From: Candidatus Omnitrophota bacterium
Lineage (GTDB): Bacteria; Omnitrophota; Gorgyraeia; JABMRN01; RBG-13-46-9
Length of the DNA stretch: 38,173 nucleotides
Assembly: GCA_024542975.1 (NCBI GenBank)
Contig: JAMXCZ010000007.1
Span: 1 to 38,173, forward strand
Direction: 5' to 3'
Below, in pieces: positions 18,487 to 28,066 of the stretch; positions within the stretch are counted from its first letter, which is position 1, and each line of letters begins with the position of its first letter. Below the pieces are notes generated by a model. The model worked only from the letters and a program-made list of their open reading frames with translations, did no database searches and was not told the DNA's origin. The position numbers were made by a program, and so were the translations under genes.

Positions 18487-21240
18487 TCATTTCCCGGAAT
18501 CGATATATTGTTTTTGGATTCGCTTTTTTTCTTTTTCTTTTACATCCCGTTGCCGCAGGCCTTCCGGAGTTCTTCCCCGAAATTTAAGCGCGCCTTTGTC
18601 AGCACCGGGGGACATGATACGCTTCACGCCCGCCATAGTCAAGTCTCCCTTCCTGATCTGGAATATGATAAAGGGACGGGGGCTATAGAGCACTCTCGCC
18701 GCAAAATCGCCGGCGCCCCTGCCCTTAAAAGTAATTCCATTTTCATGCGGCCTCACTTCTTCCATCGTGATTGGTATGTTTTCATCTTTTAACATGTCGA
18801 GACAGCGCAGCGTAAGCATGTTAAGTTTATCAAGCAGGAAAAAAGGCCTGCCGTCTAAGCTAATCTTTTTAAATACCCACCTCGGTATCCCGCTTTCCCT
18901 ATCGATGTCAAAAACCATGGTGCCCTCCACCGCCATATCTTGTGGTTTAAGGGACTGGGGCGAATCTCCATACCCGAGCGTAATTCCTCCTTTAAAATTT
19001 ACATCCCCCGTATCCTTAAAATCTAATTTCAAAGATTTGAGATCGATTAAGAATTCATCGTCTATAAGCCATGGAAATTCGGAACGAATGAATCTTGCCA
19101 TGTCTTTATTTATGCCGGCTTCGCTAAGGTCAACGCGAAACCTATCTTCTCTTATCATGAGCCTGCCAAGGGTGCGGATGGATCTTTCAAAATCAAGCCT
19201 TGAATCCTTCACTGTTTCCAGGATTTTAAATGTAGAATACAGGGAGATTCTTGTGAAAAAATCCAAAAACAAATGCTCTTTTGTGCGTTTAGGTTTAACG
19301 GCAAAATCTCCTTCGGGAAATTTCTTATTAAATAGATCATACGCTTCTTGCCGCTTCCTCGGGCTTTTTATATTTTCGATTTTAAAATCTGTCATAAAAA
19401 GTATATCCAGATCGTGCTTCAGGCGATTTAGCGCCGCCTTGCTGCCCAAGCCTTCTACCGTAGCGGCCCTTCCCGATATAGATGCTTTTGTTATCATAAC
19501 CGGGAAATTCTTTTCGATTACCCGTTTTATGCCGGTTAGCGAATTGTTTAGAAGAATCGGAGGTATGGGTATTTTTTCGAGGAACGCTTTTTTAATTATC
19601 AAATCCAGGGCATTCCCTTTGCTTACACCCAATGCCCATTCTACTTTGCCCTGTACGCTAAATTGACCCATTGTAATTTTCGCCTGGCTTATAGCTTTTT
19701 TACTTTTGAAATCCGTTTCCTGGCCTCTTATATCTACATACATATTTCCGACCGTATCCGGCAATTCTTTCTTAAGCCATTCATTAAAGCCCAGGTTAAA
19801 TCCTGCTTCTTTGCTTACCGCCTTAAATTTGTATATCTCACCCGTATAGCCGCTTAAGCACAGGAGCCCCATCACCCTCCATGCCACAACGCGCGTAGCC
19901 CTCGGCACCAGGTAAGTAACAAACAGGCCCACGGGAGAGACCGGGGCAAGATATTTGGCATAAGATGTGTCCGGGTATCTTTTTATCAGCAGGTTGAATA
20001 TCTCGTCTGCTTTCTCCGGATCATTCAAATCATAGAGATAGGATGCCCCTGCCTGAAAAAGGCAGAGGCTTGCAATGCCGGGGCTATCTCTGTAATCTTC
20101 CGCTAATTTAAGAGACAATTTTATAAATTCATCGTATTTTCCCTGCAGTTGATATATGCCGGCTACTTGATAGATGCTGTCGAAAATCAAACCACCGGCA
20201 GGCCCCTCGCCCATTATTTTCGAAAATGCCCCTAAGCTTTTCTCCCAGTCATTCTGTTGCTTGGCGAGCCATGCTACGTTATATTGCGCTTTTATAGCCG
20301 CACTGCTCGATGGCTTAAGATTAACGGCTCTTGTAAAAAATTTAACGGCCTCTTTCATATTGAGAAGCTGGTTATAAATTATGCCTATCTCATAGAAAAT
20401 CTTTTGCTTTTCGTCTATTTTCTCAAGCGGTAAAGCGCGGGATTTAATGATCAATGAATTTGCTTTTTCTACAAGCGCCTTCCGATTTTCTAAAGCGGAT
20501 AAAAATATCTGGGCTATTTTTGCGTCTTTCTCAGAGGGGTATGCGCCTGTAATTTCCCTGTAAAGCGCTATTGCCATATTGTATTCGCCTAAACGCTGGT
20601 AAGTATAGGCAAGCCTTAGCTTTGCCAGAAATATCTTTTCGTACTCGGGGTATGACATAATAAATTCCTTATAGCTCGTAACGAGCTCTTTTAAATCCTT
20701 GCCTTTTTCTAACTTGCGAAATTTATCAAAGAGCTTTGTGTCAACCACCTCCAAAGAAGGCCTCGCTTCGGGCTTGGGCCCGAAAGCGGAACGGACTATG
20801 TAGGCCAGGTAAATCAACCCTTCTCTTATAGGGCGATTTACCTTATCGATAACCGTCAGAATAAACCCTCTTTCCTTTTCTTTCTCCTTTATGACGCTGC
20901 CTAACGCCACCTTTACATGGCTTAATTGTTTAAAGCTCTTGCCACCTTCTATTATGCTTTTTGCAAATTCAAGGTGAATTACATTACGCGAACTTATACC
21001 GTAGGGTGGTATTTCTTTTGCTATGGCTTTTGTTATAAGCATATCCAGGCCGCTTACATCTTCTATGTCGTAAGCAAGGACGCTTTGTTGCAGAGAATAT
21101 TTCAGGCCCTCAAGGGTGTGGTCTATGAGGAAAATGTTATAACATACGAAAAATGCTACTATAAAAACGATTCCGATAATAAGTTTATAAAACCGGAAAG
21201 TTAATCTAAGAAAAAAATCCAGAAGGAAATTTTTATTCAT
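18487..21240 (-). CDS. Large TPR protein with N-terminal TM anchor and unassigned C-terminal domains
   Basis: 917 aa; TM near residues 18-35; TPR-like repeats (LRLAYTYQRLGEYNMAIALYREI, EIGIIYNQLLNMKEAVKFFTRAVNLKP). Confidence 0.8.
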   Translation of the reverse strand: MNKNFLLDFFLRLTFRFYKLIIGIVFIVAFFVCYNIFLIDHTLEGLKYSLQQSVLAYDIEDVSGLDMLITKAIAKEIPPYGISSRNVIHLEFAKSIIEGGKSFKQLSHVKVALGSVIKEKEKERGFILTVIDKVNRPIREGLIYLAYIVRSAFGPKPEARPSLEVVDTKLFDKFRKLEKGKDLKELVTSYKEFIMSYPEYEKIFLAKLRLAYTYQRLGEYNMAIALYREITGAYPSEKDAKIAQIFLSALENRKALVEKANSLIIKSRALPLEKIDEKQKIFYEIGIIYNQLLNMKEAVKFFTRAVNLKPSSSAAIKAQYNVAWLAKQQNDWEKSLGAFSKIMGEGPAGGLIFDSIYQVAGIYQLQGKYDEFIKLSLKLAEDYRDSPGIASLCLFQAGASYLYDLNDPEKADEIFNLLIKRYPDTSYAKYLAPVSPVGLFVTYLVPRATRVVAWRVMGLLCLSGYTGEIYKFKAVSKEAGFNLGFNEWLKKELPDTVGNMYVDIRGQETDFKSKKAISQAKITMGQFSVQGKVEWALGVSKGNALDLIIKKAFLEKIPIPPILLNNSLTGIKRVIEKNFPVMITKASISGRAATVEGLGSKAALNRLKHDLDILFMTDFKIENIKSPRKRQEAYDLFNKKFPEGDFAVKPKRTKEHLFLDFFTRISLYSTFKILETVKDSRLDFERSIRTLGRLMIREDRFRVDLSEAGINKDMARFIRSEFPWLIDDEFLIDLKSLKLDFKDTGDVNFKGGITLGYGDSPQSLKPQDMAVEGTMVFDIDRESGIPRWVFKKISLDGRPFFLLDKLNMLTLRCLDMLKDENIPITMEEVRPHENGITFKGRGAGDFAARVLYSPRPFIIFQIRKGDLTMAGVKRIMSPGADKGALKFRGRTPEGLRQRDVKEKEKKRIQKQYIDSGK

Positions 21241-22687
21241 TCTGTTTTCTTCGTTTCTTCAGCGCGTCTCTTCGCTCTTCAATCGAGCTGCGCCGCCCCC
21301 CCGTCTGATCTCTTCGCTCAGTATCTGCCTTTTTTTCTTCTTCTTGCTTACCCCTATGCGCAGCACCCAGGTCATCTCCCCTTCTATCCATAAGGAAGTT
21401 GCTTTTCCCATACTTCTTAGCTGCCTTTTTAAGTCCCGCAGCAATGTTGGTAAGCTGCGAAAATGACGTAATCTCCCGCAGGACATTGCTTACGCCTGCC
21501 ATGGAAATGGACATTATGGGGAACTTAACGGTTCTATCGCTATCTCTTGCCGTCGCCTCAATATACCCTTTGCCGGCATCTTTTTCTGAGTAAAACTCTA
21601 TAATACCCTTGTCAAATTCCACTATTATGTGTCCGGCTATTACCTCAGCCTTTTCGGGTGAAGTCAAAAGCAAGAAATCATCTCCTCCCTCATGCCCTAT
21701 AAAATCATTCCTTGCGCCGTTTTTAGCAATTGTTTTTTCAAATATTTTTGCGGTAAACATGATCACCTCGTCACCCGCGTGCACACCGTATTTATCGTTA
21801 AATGCCTTAAAATTGTCCAGGTCGCAGTAAATTAAAATAAATTTTTCTTTACTCTTTATCCTTCTTTCAACTTCTTCGCGAATTACTACATTGCCAGGTA
21901 GTTTAGTCAGGGGGTTCGCATTTTCAGCCTTTGCTTTCATCCTCTTTAGTTCAACAGTCATATAGTTAAACGTATCTGCGAGTTCTTCCAGTTCGTCTTT
22001 TGTTTTAATAGATATTTTTTCATCTAAGTTGCCCCTGGCAATATTTTTTGTCGCCCGGTTTAGTATTTTAACCGGTGATATTAATGCACGCGATAAAAGA
22101 ACCGCCACGACTATATTGGCTACGATCACCGCTATCACCATAAACCTAACAGGCGCGTAAACATCATTCACCGCCTCTTTAAGGCTGCCAAGCGAAAAGG
22201 TAAGTTGTACAAAATATCCGTAAATATTTTCCGGCATTACGAAAAGATAGATTACCCTATTGTCCTTGTCTATAACGGGAAAAAGCCATTTGGACTTAGT
22301 CTTTGATCTGTAAATCTCGTTTAAGAACTTCTTGTCATAGGTAAAGGTAGACTTTATTTTGCCTTCCGAGATAAGCGGTGTGGCATTTTCATCTAAGAGA
22401 ATAGCGTTATCAATAATGCGCGAATGTAGCGCCGATAAAAAAATGTTCTTTATTTTGTTCTCAACAACGCTTGGCGACGCCTCCCGGTCAAGCCCGGAGA
22501 AGAGGCGTTCCAGCTTGTCTCTCGTAAAAATCGCTCCTACATTTGCCCGGTACAGATTAGATTCAGCTGAGCTCTGCAACTGATTATACAATTGAATAGC
22601 AGCAAAAGCGGCTATAAGAAACAATGACGACATAACCATAGATGTTATGAGGCGCGCTTGAAGCGTATTTCGCATTTTAGCAACCAT
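21233..22687 (-). CDS. HAMP-GGDEF diguanylate-cyclase-like protein (GGDDF variant)
   Basis: Two TMs, HAMP, YCDLDNFKAFNDKYGVHAGDEVI, IGHEGGDDFLLL; Arg/Glu-rich C-terminal tail. Confidence 0.85.
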   Translation of the reverse strand: MVAKMRNTLQARLITSMVMSSLFLIAAFAAIQLYNQLQSSAESNLYRANVGAIFTRDKLERLFSGLDREASPSVVENKIKNIFLSALHSRIIDNAILLDENATPLISEGKIKSTFTYDKKFLNEIYRSKTKSKWLFPVIDKDNRVIYLFVMPENIYGYFVQLTFSLGSLKEAVNDVYAPVRFMVIAVIVANIVVAVLLSRALISPVKILNRATKNIARGNLDEKISIKTKDELEELADTFNYMTVELKRMKAKAENANPLTKLPGNVVIREEVERRIKSKEKFILIYCDLDNFKAFNDKYGVHAGDEVIMFTAKIFEKTIAKNGARNDFIGHEGGDDFLLLTSPEKAEVIAGHIIVEFDKGIIEFYSEKDAGKGYIEATARDSDRTVKFPIMSISMAGVSNVLREITSFSQLTNIAAGLKKAAKKYGKSNFLMDRRGDDLGAAHRGKQEEEKKADTERRDQTGGRRSSIEERRDALKKRRKQNE

Positions 22688-24077
22688 TCCCCTTATAAAC
22701 TGTCGGGATTGTCTTAAGAAGTATTACAAAATCCGATAAAAGATTCCACGTATCAATGTATTTAAGGTCTAATTTGGCCCAGTCGTCAAAATCGCAAATA
22801 CGGTTTCCGCCGGAAACCTGCCAGATGCAAGTAATTCCCGGGCGCATAGAGAGCCGCCTTCTGTGCCACCCTTTATAGAGAGAAACTTCCGTCGGCAAAG
22901 GCGGCCTTGGCCCTACCAGGCTCATGTTTCCGATAAGCACATTCCATAGCTGCGGAAGTTCATCGAGATAGTATTTTCTTAAAAACCAGCCAAGGCGGGT
23001 TATGCGTGGGTCGTTTTTCATCTTAAAGGCCGGGCCTTTCATCTCGTTCTTAAGGGTGCGTTCGAATTTCCTCTGCTTGGCATCTGTGTGCATTGTTCTG
23101 AATTTAAATACAAAAAATCTACGACCGTTCAAGCCCATGCGCTTCTGCACAAATAAAGCCGGCCCTTTGGAAGTTTTTTTAACCAAAGCCGCTATTGCAA
23201 GCATTGGCAAAGCCATAACAATAAGAATTGCTAAAGAAACCATAATATCGATTAAGCGTTTAATCATTAGCGCAAATTCGTTTTTTGACCCAAGCGAAAA
23301 TATAAAAAGTGGTATATCTTCGAGATAATCCACGCGCGGAAGCACCATTTTCTGCATAAAATCGGGCTTAAACCACGTATCAATCCCGCGTTCCTGGCAT
23401 GCAAGCATCGCTTTTTCGACTGCCTTGGGGCCCTGCCTGTATACGGTAAAAACCACAAAGTCCACGGCCTTGGAGTTCAAAACATTCCTGATACGGCTAA
23501 CGTTGCCCAAGTACTTATACCCCATGAATTCCTCGCTCCCGAATTCCTCAATGGACATTACGCCGATTATGTTGAGGCCCAGGGCCTTGTTGTTTTTTAC
23601 AGTTTCTATAAACTGCGGCATTGTGTATTTGTTTCCCACAAGAAGCACATTCTGAAAATTAAAACCACGACTTCGAAGCTCCTTATTTAACGAAGAAAGG
23701 GCCGAAAAGAAAAGTGAAACTACTAAATAGCTAAATACCATTCCGCCTAATAAATACAAGCGACTTAAATGAGTTGTTTTAAAAACATAGGCGAAAAACG
23801 CAAATCCCAGCACCCCGAACAGGTAACAAATGAATAATGCTCTTATGATGCCGGCCGGGTGGGCAAAGCGCTTGGAAACGCTGAAGCCCTGCATAAACAA
23901 ACTGGCGATGACTACAAATATGAAAATACCAATCGAGCCGTGATATGTGCTAAATGGCGCCAGCCTCGGTGAGATTGCGTTTATCGCCCAGTGATAGAAG
24001 CCGAAAGAGAGGAATATGATTACCCCGCTCGCTGTAATATTCACCTTGTCTATAAGCTTTCGGCTTTCTCTTAGCAT
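22677..24077 (-). CDS. Polyprenyl glycosylphosphotransferase (initiating EPS sugar transferase)
   Basis: KRLIDIMVSLAILIVM, KFRTMHTDA, LRKYYLDELPQLWNVLIGNMSLVGPRPPLP, RPGITCIWQVSG. Confidence 0.95.
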   Translation of the reverse strand: MLRESRKLIDKVNITASGVIIFLSFGFYHWAINAISPRLAPFSTYHGSIGIFIFVVIASLFMQGFSVSKRFAHPAGIIRALFICYLFGVLGFAFFAYVFKTTHLSRLYLLGGMVFSYLVVSLFFSALSSLNKELRSRGFNFQNVLLVGNKYTMPQFIETVKNNKALGLNIIGVMSIEEFGSEEFMGYKYLGNVSRIRNVLNSKAVDFVVFTVYRQGPKAVEKAMLACQERGIDTWFKPDFMQKMVLPRVDYLEDIPLFIFSLGSKNEFALMIKRLIDIMVSLAILIVMALPMLAIAALVKKTSKGPALFVQKRMGLNGRRFFVFKFRTMHTDAKQRKFERTLKNEMKGPAFKMKNDPRITRLGWFLRKYYLDELPQLWNVLIGNMSLVGPRPPLPTEVSLYKGWHRRRLSMRPGITCIWQVSGGNRICDFDDWAKLDLKYIDTWNLLSDFVILLKTIPTVYKGNGC

Positions 24078-24100
24078 AATTTTATTTGTTTTATGATATC

Positions 24101-24128
24101 ATTATATCCGCAAGAAGGACTTTAGCAA
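24101..24128 (-). promoter_or_regulatory. Candidate promoter upstream of the initiating sugar transferase
   Basis: Minus strand TTGCTA-N16-TATAAT. Confidence 0.5.
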
Positions 24129-24178
24129 GTAAGATGTTCAAAATCTGCACTTTGTGTATTCGTGTTTCTGATTGTTTT

Positions 24179-25111
24179 CTATTTAATTTCAGCCGATATT
24201 TTTTTTGTATACTTCTTGTCCGCTTTTCTAAAAATTACAACGCCCAATATTTGATTAACTTTTATCCTCAGATAAGTTGTGATTCCAATAAATCGTACAT
24301 GTAGCAAAAACCTTTTTATTCTATTATCAAGCCATAAATAAAATTTCCCACAGAAATGCGGTTTCCAAATTTGTGAATGAACTAAAGTGTATCCGTATGA
24401 TTGCATCGTTTCTCCGGTTATAGACTCTACTAAATAGATATCTTTTTTGCTTATGCTATGGTTTCTGTTATTTACATTTTCTGCACTTGGGTAAGAATAA
24501 GTCGTGTATTTGGTATAATCAAACATTTCATCGGTATAAGCGATGCCGATAAACTTGCAAATTTTATTCAATACATCTTTTGTTTTTGACACTAGTTTTT
24601 CATATTTTATCTCTAAAAAGTTTTCATTTAAAATTGCCTCTTGCAGATTTTTAACTTCGCTTATGGATGTTAACCACTTTTTTGCAGCATAATAATAGTT
24701 TCCACACCATCTAAACTTAATCATCGACTTGCAAACCGGTCGCGGATCTCTCACTAAATGTATATATTTTGCTCTCGGAAAAGCCATATTGACGAGTTTA
24801 TAATTCCGATGCATCTGAATGCCTATATATTGTTTGTTCGTTTCTTTTCTGCAAATTGCTATTATTTTTTTTATTTTTTCACTTGGCTGTGTGGATGATT
24901 TGATTAGATTCCGAAACCTTACTATGATCTTCCTATAAAACGGATTAAATATTCTTAAGCTATCTGAGTCTTTCTTAAGTAAACTGCTGATAAGGAAGTC
25001 GTAACTATCTGAGAATATATAAACTTGCGGATGATGGCTTAATAGTAACCTTAGAAGGGTGCTACCGCTCCTTTCACTACCAATGATAAAAACCAGTTTA
25101 CCGTTATGCAT
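24179..25111 (-). CDS. Sulfotransferase
   Basis: VFIIGSERSGSTLLRLLLSHHPQVYIFSD (PAPS 5'-phosphosulfate loop) and YIHLVRDPRPVCKSMIKFRW (3'-phosphate region). Confidence 0.9.
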   Translation of the reverse strand: MHNGKLVFIIGSERSGSTLLRLLLSHHPQVYIFSDSYDFLISSLLKKDSDSLRIFNPFYRKIIVRFRNLIKSSTQPSEKIKKIIAICRKETNKQYIGIQMHRNYKLVNMAFPRAKYIHLVRDPRPVCKSMIKFRWCGNYYYAAKKWLTSISEVKNLQEAILNENFLEIKYEKLVSKTKDVLNKICKFIGIAYTDEMFDYTKYTTYSYPSAENVNNRNHSISKKDIYLVESITGETMQSYGYTLVHSQIWKPHFCGKFYLWLDNRIKRFLLHVRFIGITTYLRIKVNQILGVVIFRKADKKYTKKISAEIK

Positions 25112-25143
25112 AATTTATTTATTTTTGAAAATATTTTATCACA

Positions 25144-26145
25144 TTAATGAACCCACTTTCCAAAAGTAGTTCCATAGGTAAAAGCTATACTATCGCTTAC
25201 AAGGTCGAGTATACGCTTGCGATCGCTTGAAGACAATAAATATCTCCACTTTTCGCTTGCTATTTTAGAGTTTTTATATACTAAATAATAAGAGCCGCGT
25301 TTTAATAAATAATCAATAACAATATCGATTTTCGAACTAAAAGCTAGAGGATTTTTTAAAAAAGAAATTGTTTGATTTGGAAAATTTAGTCCAAAATGCT
25401 GAAATACTTCATTCACAACCTTCTGAGGTTCACGGCATAGATTTTCATAGATAATAATTTTGACATTTTGTCGATTCGTTATGGCATGAAAAGCCCGCTC
25501 AGTATCCATGTACCAAAGAAGAGCTGTTTTTTCTGTTAACGACATTTGTTTTATTTTTCCTTCAAATTTTTTAGCTAATGAAGGGTTTTGTTGTTGTAGT
25601 AAATCTTCGAGAATTATTTCTCTGCCAGCCGGCATAATACCTTTCTTATGCCCAACATTGTATGACTGCACAACGGCACATGGGTGTCGTAGGATATATA
25701 CGATTGGAATATTTGTCTTTGTAACCAACTGTTCCAATATCACTTCCATATGTGCTTCTTTAAAAGCTAAAATAGGAAAATCTAACGGAGAAAAATTCCA
25801 TTCGTAAAATTTTGAAAGCAGAGTTATTTTTTTAGCAAGGTAGTAAAAAAATATTTTTCCTTTTTTAGAGCGTGTAGCATACCGTTTCTGGAAAAATGGA
25901 GGTTCTTCAAACCATGGATTGGCCGGAAGAAGGGTTAAATAAAGTTCCTTTAAATATTTTGCTTCGAATTTACCTGACTTAAAAAGATTGAGAAAATACT
26001 TTATTTTTTCATTATTTCGAAGCCCATGAAATGGCTCAAATCGATAAACTACCTCCGGATGGCTTGAGACAATAGACCCAAGCCAGGAAGTTCCAGACCT
26101 TCCGGAACCAAAAATTCCCATAATTTTAAATTTATTTTCATTCAT
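25144..26145 (-). CDS. Sulfotransferase
   Basis: MNENKFKIMGIFGSGRSGTSWLGSIVSSHPEVVYRFEPFHG and PIVYILRHPCAVVQSY. MNEN at 26145 preferred over the track start at 26244. Confidence 0.88.
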   Translation of the reverse strand: MNENKFKIMGIFGSGRSGTSWLGSIVSSHPEVVYRFEPFHGLRNNEKIKYFLNLFKSGKFEAKYLKELYLTLLPANPWFEEPPFFQKRYATRSKKGKIFFYYLAKKITLLSKFYEWNFSPLDFPILAFKEAHMEVILEQLVTKTNIPIVYILRHPCAVVQSYNVGHKKGIMPAGREIILEDLLQQQNPSLAKKFEGKIKQMSLTEKTALLWYMDTERAFHAITNRQNVKIIIYENLCREPQKVVNEVFQHFGLNFPNQTISFLKNPLAFSSKIDIVIDYLLKRGSYYLVYKNSKIASEKWRYLLSSSDRKRILDLVSDSIAFTYGTTFGKWVH

Positions 26146-26189
26146 AAAAATTTTTCTTACCGAAATTACTCGACATAAGCACGACGCTA

Positions 26190-27164
26190 TTAAGCCACAT
26201 ACACTTTTTTTAATTGTTTTAAAAAAAATACAACGATAGCACAAAATTGTGGATACAAAACTATCGAAGAATGAATTGCATAGATAAGAGCATCTTTAAA
26301 ATTTATCTTAAATTTTTTTCGGAAATACGGGATTTTTATTAGAGGAAAAAAAATCATAACTAATGCCAGTAACCCGCTTATTTTAAATTCTGTAAGTACA
26401 GTTACACCTAGCAAAAATAAAATAAACATTACCTTTATGGAAATACAGATTGTTTTTAAAAACCATACTTTTTCACCGATTTTCAACATTTTTGTCCCTG
26501 CCTCAGCGAAACCATACCCGGCACGAAAGGCACGCTTAAAATATTGCATCAAACCACGCATATTTATATCGTGGTAGCACATAATCATATTGACACCGAC
26601 TGTATACCAACCGTAATAATGTATCCGAGCGCTCAATTCAAGATCTTCACCCGCTATTAAATCTTCATTGTACCCTCCAATCTCTTCCAAAACAGAACGT
26701 CTCACCAAAACATTACCTCCGAATAAGTTTCCTTTATTACCAGGGTTTGTCCAGTCTAAATTTATCACAAAGTGAAAAAAATTCTTCCGAGGATATGCTT
26801 CCTTTAACCAACCAAAAATAGCCCCTGTCCTTTCCTCAACGTATCTAACTGCCTCAAGAAACCAGTTTTTGTCAATTACTATATCGCTATCAAAAAAATG
26901 TATCCATTCTCCCCTTGCAACCTGCCATCCCACATTGCGTTCTTTTCCTGGCGTAGGTGTGTGCAAATTAAGTTCGATAACCTTAATACCATTGATTCCT
27001 TTTGCAATTGTAACGCTCTGATCTTTGGAACCGCCATCGACATAGATAATTTCTACTATATTTGAATATGTAGATTTTTTTATCGATTCGAGACAGACAG
27101 CAATAGTTCTTTCACTATTAATACCGATTACCACACAAGAAATAGGCAGATAAGTTATGTTCAT
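26190..27164 (-). CDS. Glycosyltransferase family 2
   Basis: CVVIGINSERTIAVCLESI, IYVDGGSKDQSV, FFDSDIVID, GEDLELSARIHYYGW; C-terminal TMs. Confidence 0.9.
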   Translation of the reverse strand: MNITYLPISCVVIGINSERTIAVCLESIKKSTYSNIVEIIYVDGGSKDQSVTIAKGINGIKVIELNLHTPTPGKERNVGWQVARGEWIHFFDSDIVIDKNWFLEAVRYVEERTGAIFGWLKEAYPRKNFFHFVINLDWTNPGNKGNLFGGNVLVRRSVLEEIGGYNEDLIAGEDLELSARIHYYGWYTVGVNMIMCYHDINMRGLMQYFKRAFRAGYGFAEAGTKMLKIGEKVWFLKTICISIKVMFILFLLGVTVLTEFKISGLLALVMIFFPLIKIPYFRKKFKINFKDALIYAIHSSIVLYPQFCAIVVFFLKQLKKVYVA

Positions 27165-27174
27165 CTTTTTATTT

Positions 27175-28059
27175 TCAATTGAAAATAATTTTATATGCCC
27201 CTAACATCCACATTATAATGACCACAATCATGAGCGGTGATGTGCGTATATATAATAAGCTATCGTATTGCTCATTGTATTTTATGTTACGCCATGAGAT
27301 TTTTATAAATTTTATAAGGGCAAAAGATGGAATTGCAATGAGCATTAAGACTTTATTTTTCACAACTCTAGAACCAGAAATGTGATATATGCACCGTAAT
27401 TGCATATTGCTCATACCGAAATTAAAGGCCTTTCTCAATAGTCCTCTGAAATTAGTATGAAATATATGAAAAACTTTTAACTCTGGGTTAAAATATATCC
27501 CATTACCTTTATTCCGCAATCTTATGGTTAGGTCTACATCTTCGGAAGTTTCCATATTATGAAACTGTTCGTTTTGGAATATAACTTTTTTTATAGCTAA
27601 AGCGGCCGCTGGCAAACACCATCTTTCACCTTTTTGCATTGATGATTTAAATTCACTAAATTCATAAAACCATTCCAATTTATTCAATAGATTATTCCTC
27701 TCACCATCCCAGATATCTATAGCTCCTGAAAAAACATTATGGCCCATTTTGTAATATTTAATAACTTTATCAAGCCAATTACTGGGTACAACGATATCAG
27801 CGTCAATAAATACAAGCAATTCGCCTTGAGCTTGCATGGACCCAATATTCCTTGCGATACCTGCATATGCTTTATCAATCAAACTTAGTAATTTAACCTT
27901 TGAAAATCTTCGTGTAATACTGTCAATGCGGCCATTGGGGGAACTGTCAATGACTATAATTTCATAAGTAAATTTGGTATTTTGTGTCGATAAACTCTGC
28001 AAACACTGTTCGATAGTCCTTTCAGATCTATAGGAAGGGATGATAATCGTTGCATCCAT
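27175..28059 (-). CDS. Glycosyltransferase family 2
   Basis: ATIIIPSYRSERTIEQCLQSL, IVIDSSPNG, LVFIDADIVVP, TSEDVDLTIRLRNKG. Confidence 0.92.
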   Translation of the reverse strand: MDATIIIPSYRSERTIEQCLQSLSTQNTKFTYEIIVIDSSPNGRIDSITRRFSKVKLLSLIDKAYAGIARNIGSMQAQGELLVFIDADIVVPSNWLDKVIKYYKMGHNVFSGAIDIWDGERNNLLNKLEWFYEFSEFKSSMQKGERWCLPAAALAIKKVIFQNEQFHNMETSEDVDLTIRLRNKGNGIYFNPELKVFHIFHTNFRGLLRKAFNFGMSNMQLRCIYHISGSRVVKNKVLMLIAIPSFALIKFIKISWRNIKYNEQYDSLLYIRTSPLMIVVIIMWMLGAYKIIFN

Positions 28060-28066
28060 TTAATGT

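Noticed and set aside
18767-19666. 299-aa plus-strand ORF
   Set aside because: Fully antisense to the 917-aa TPR gene; Ser-rich, low-complexity translation typical of shadow ORFs.
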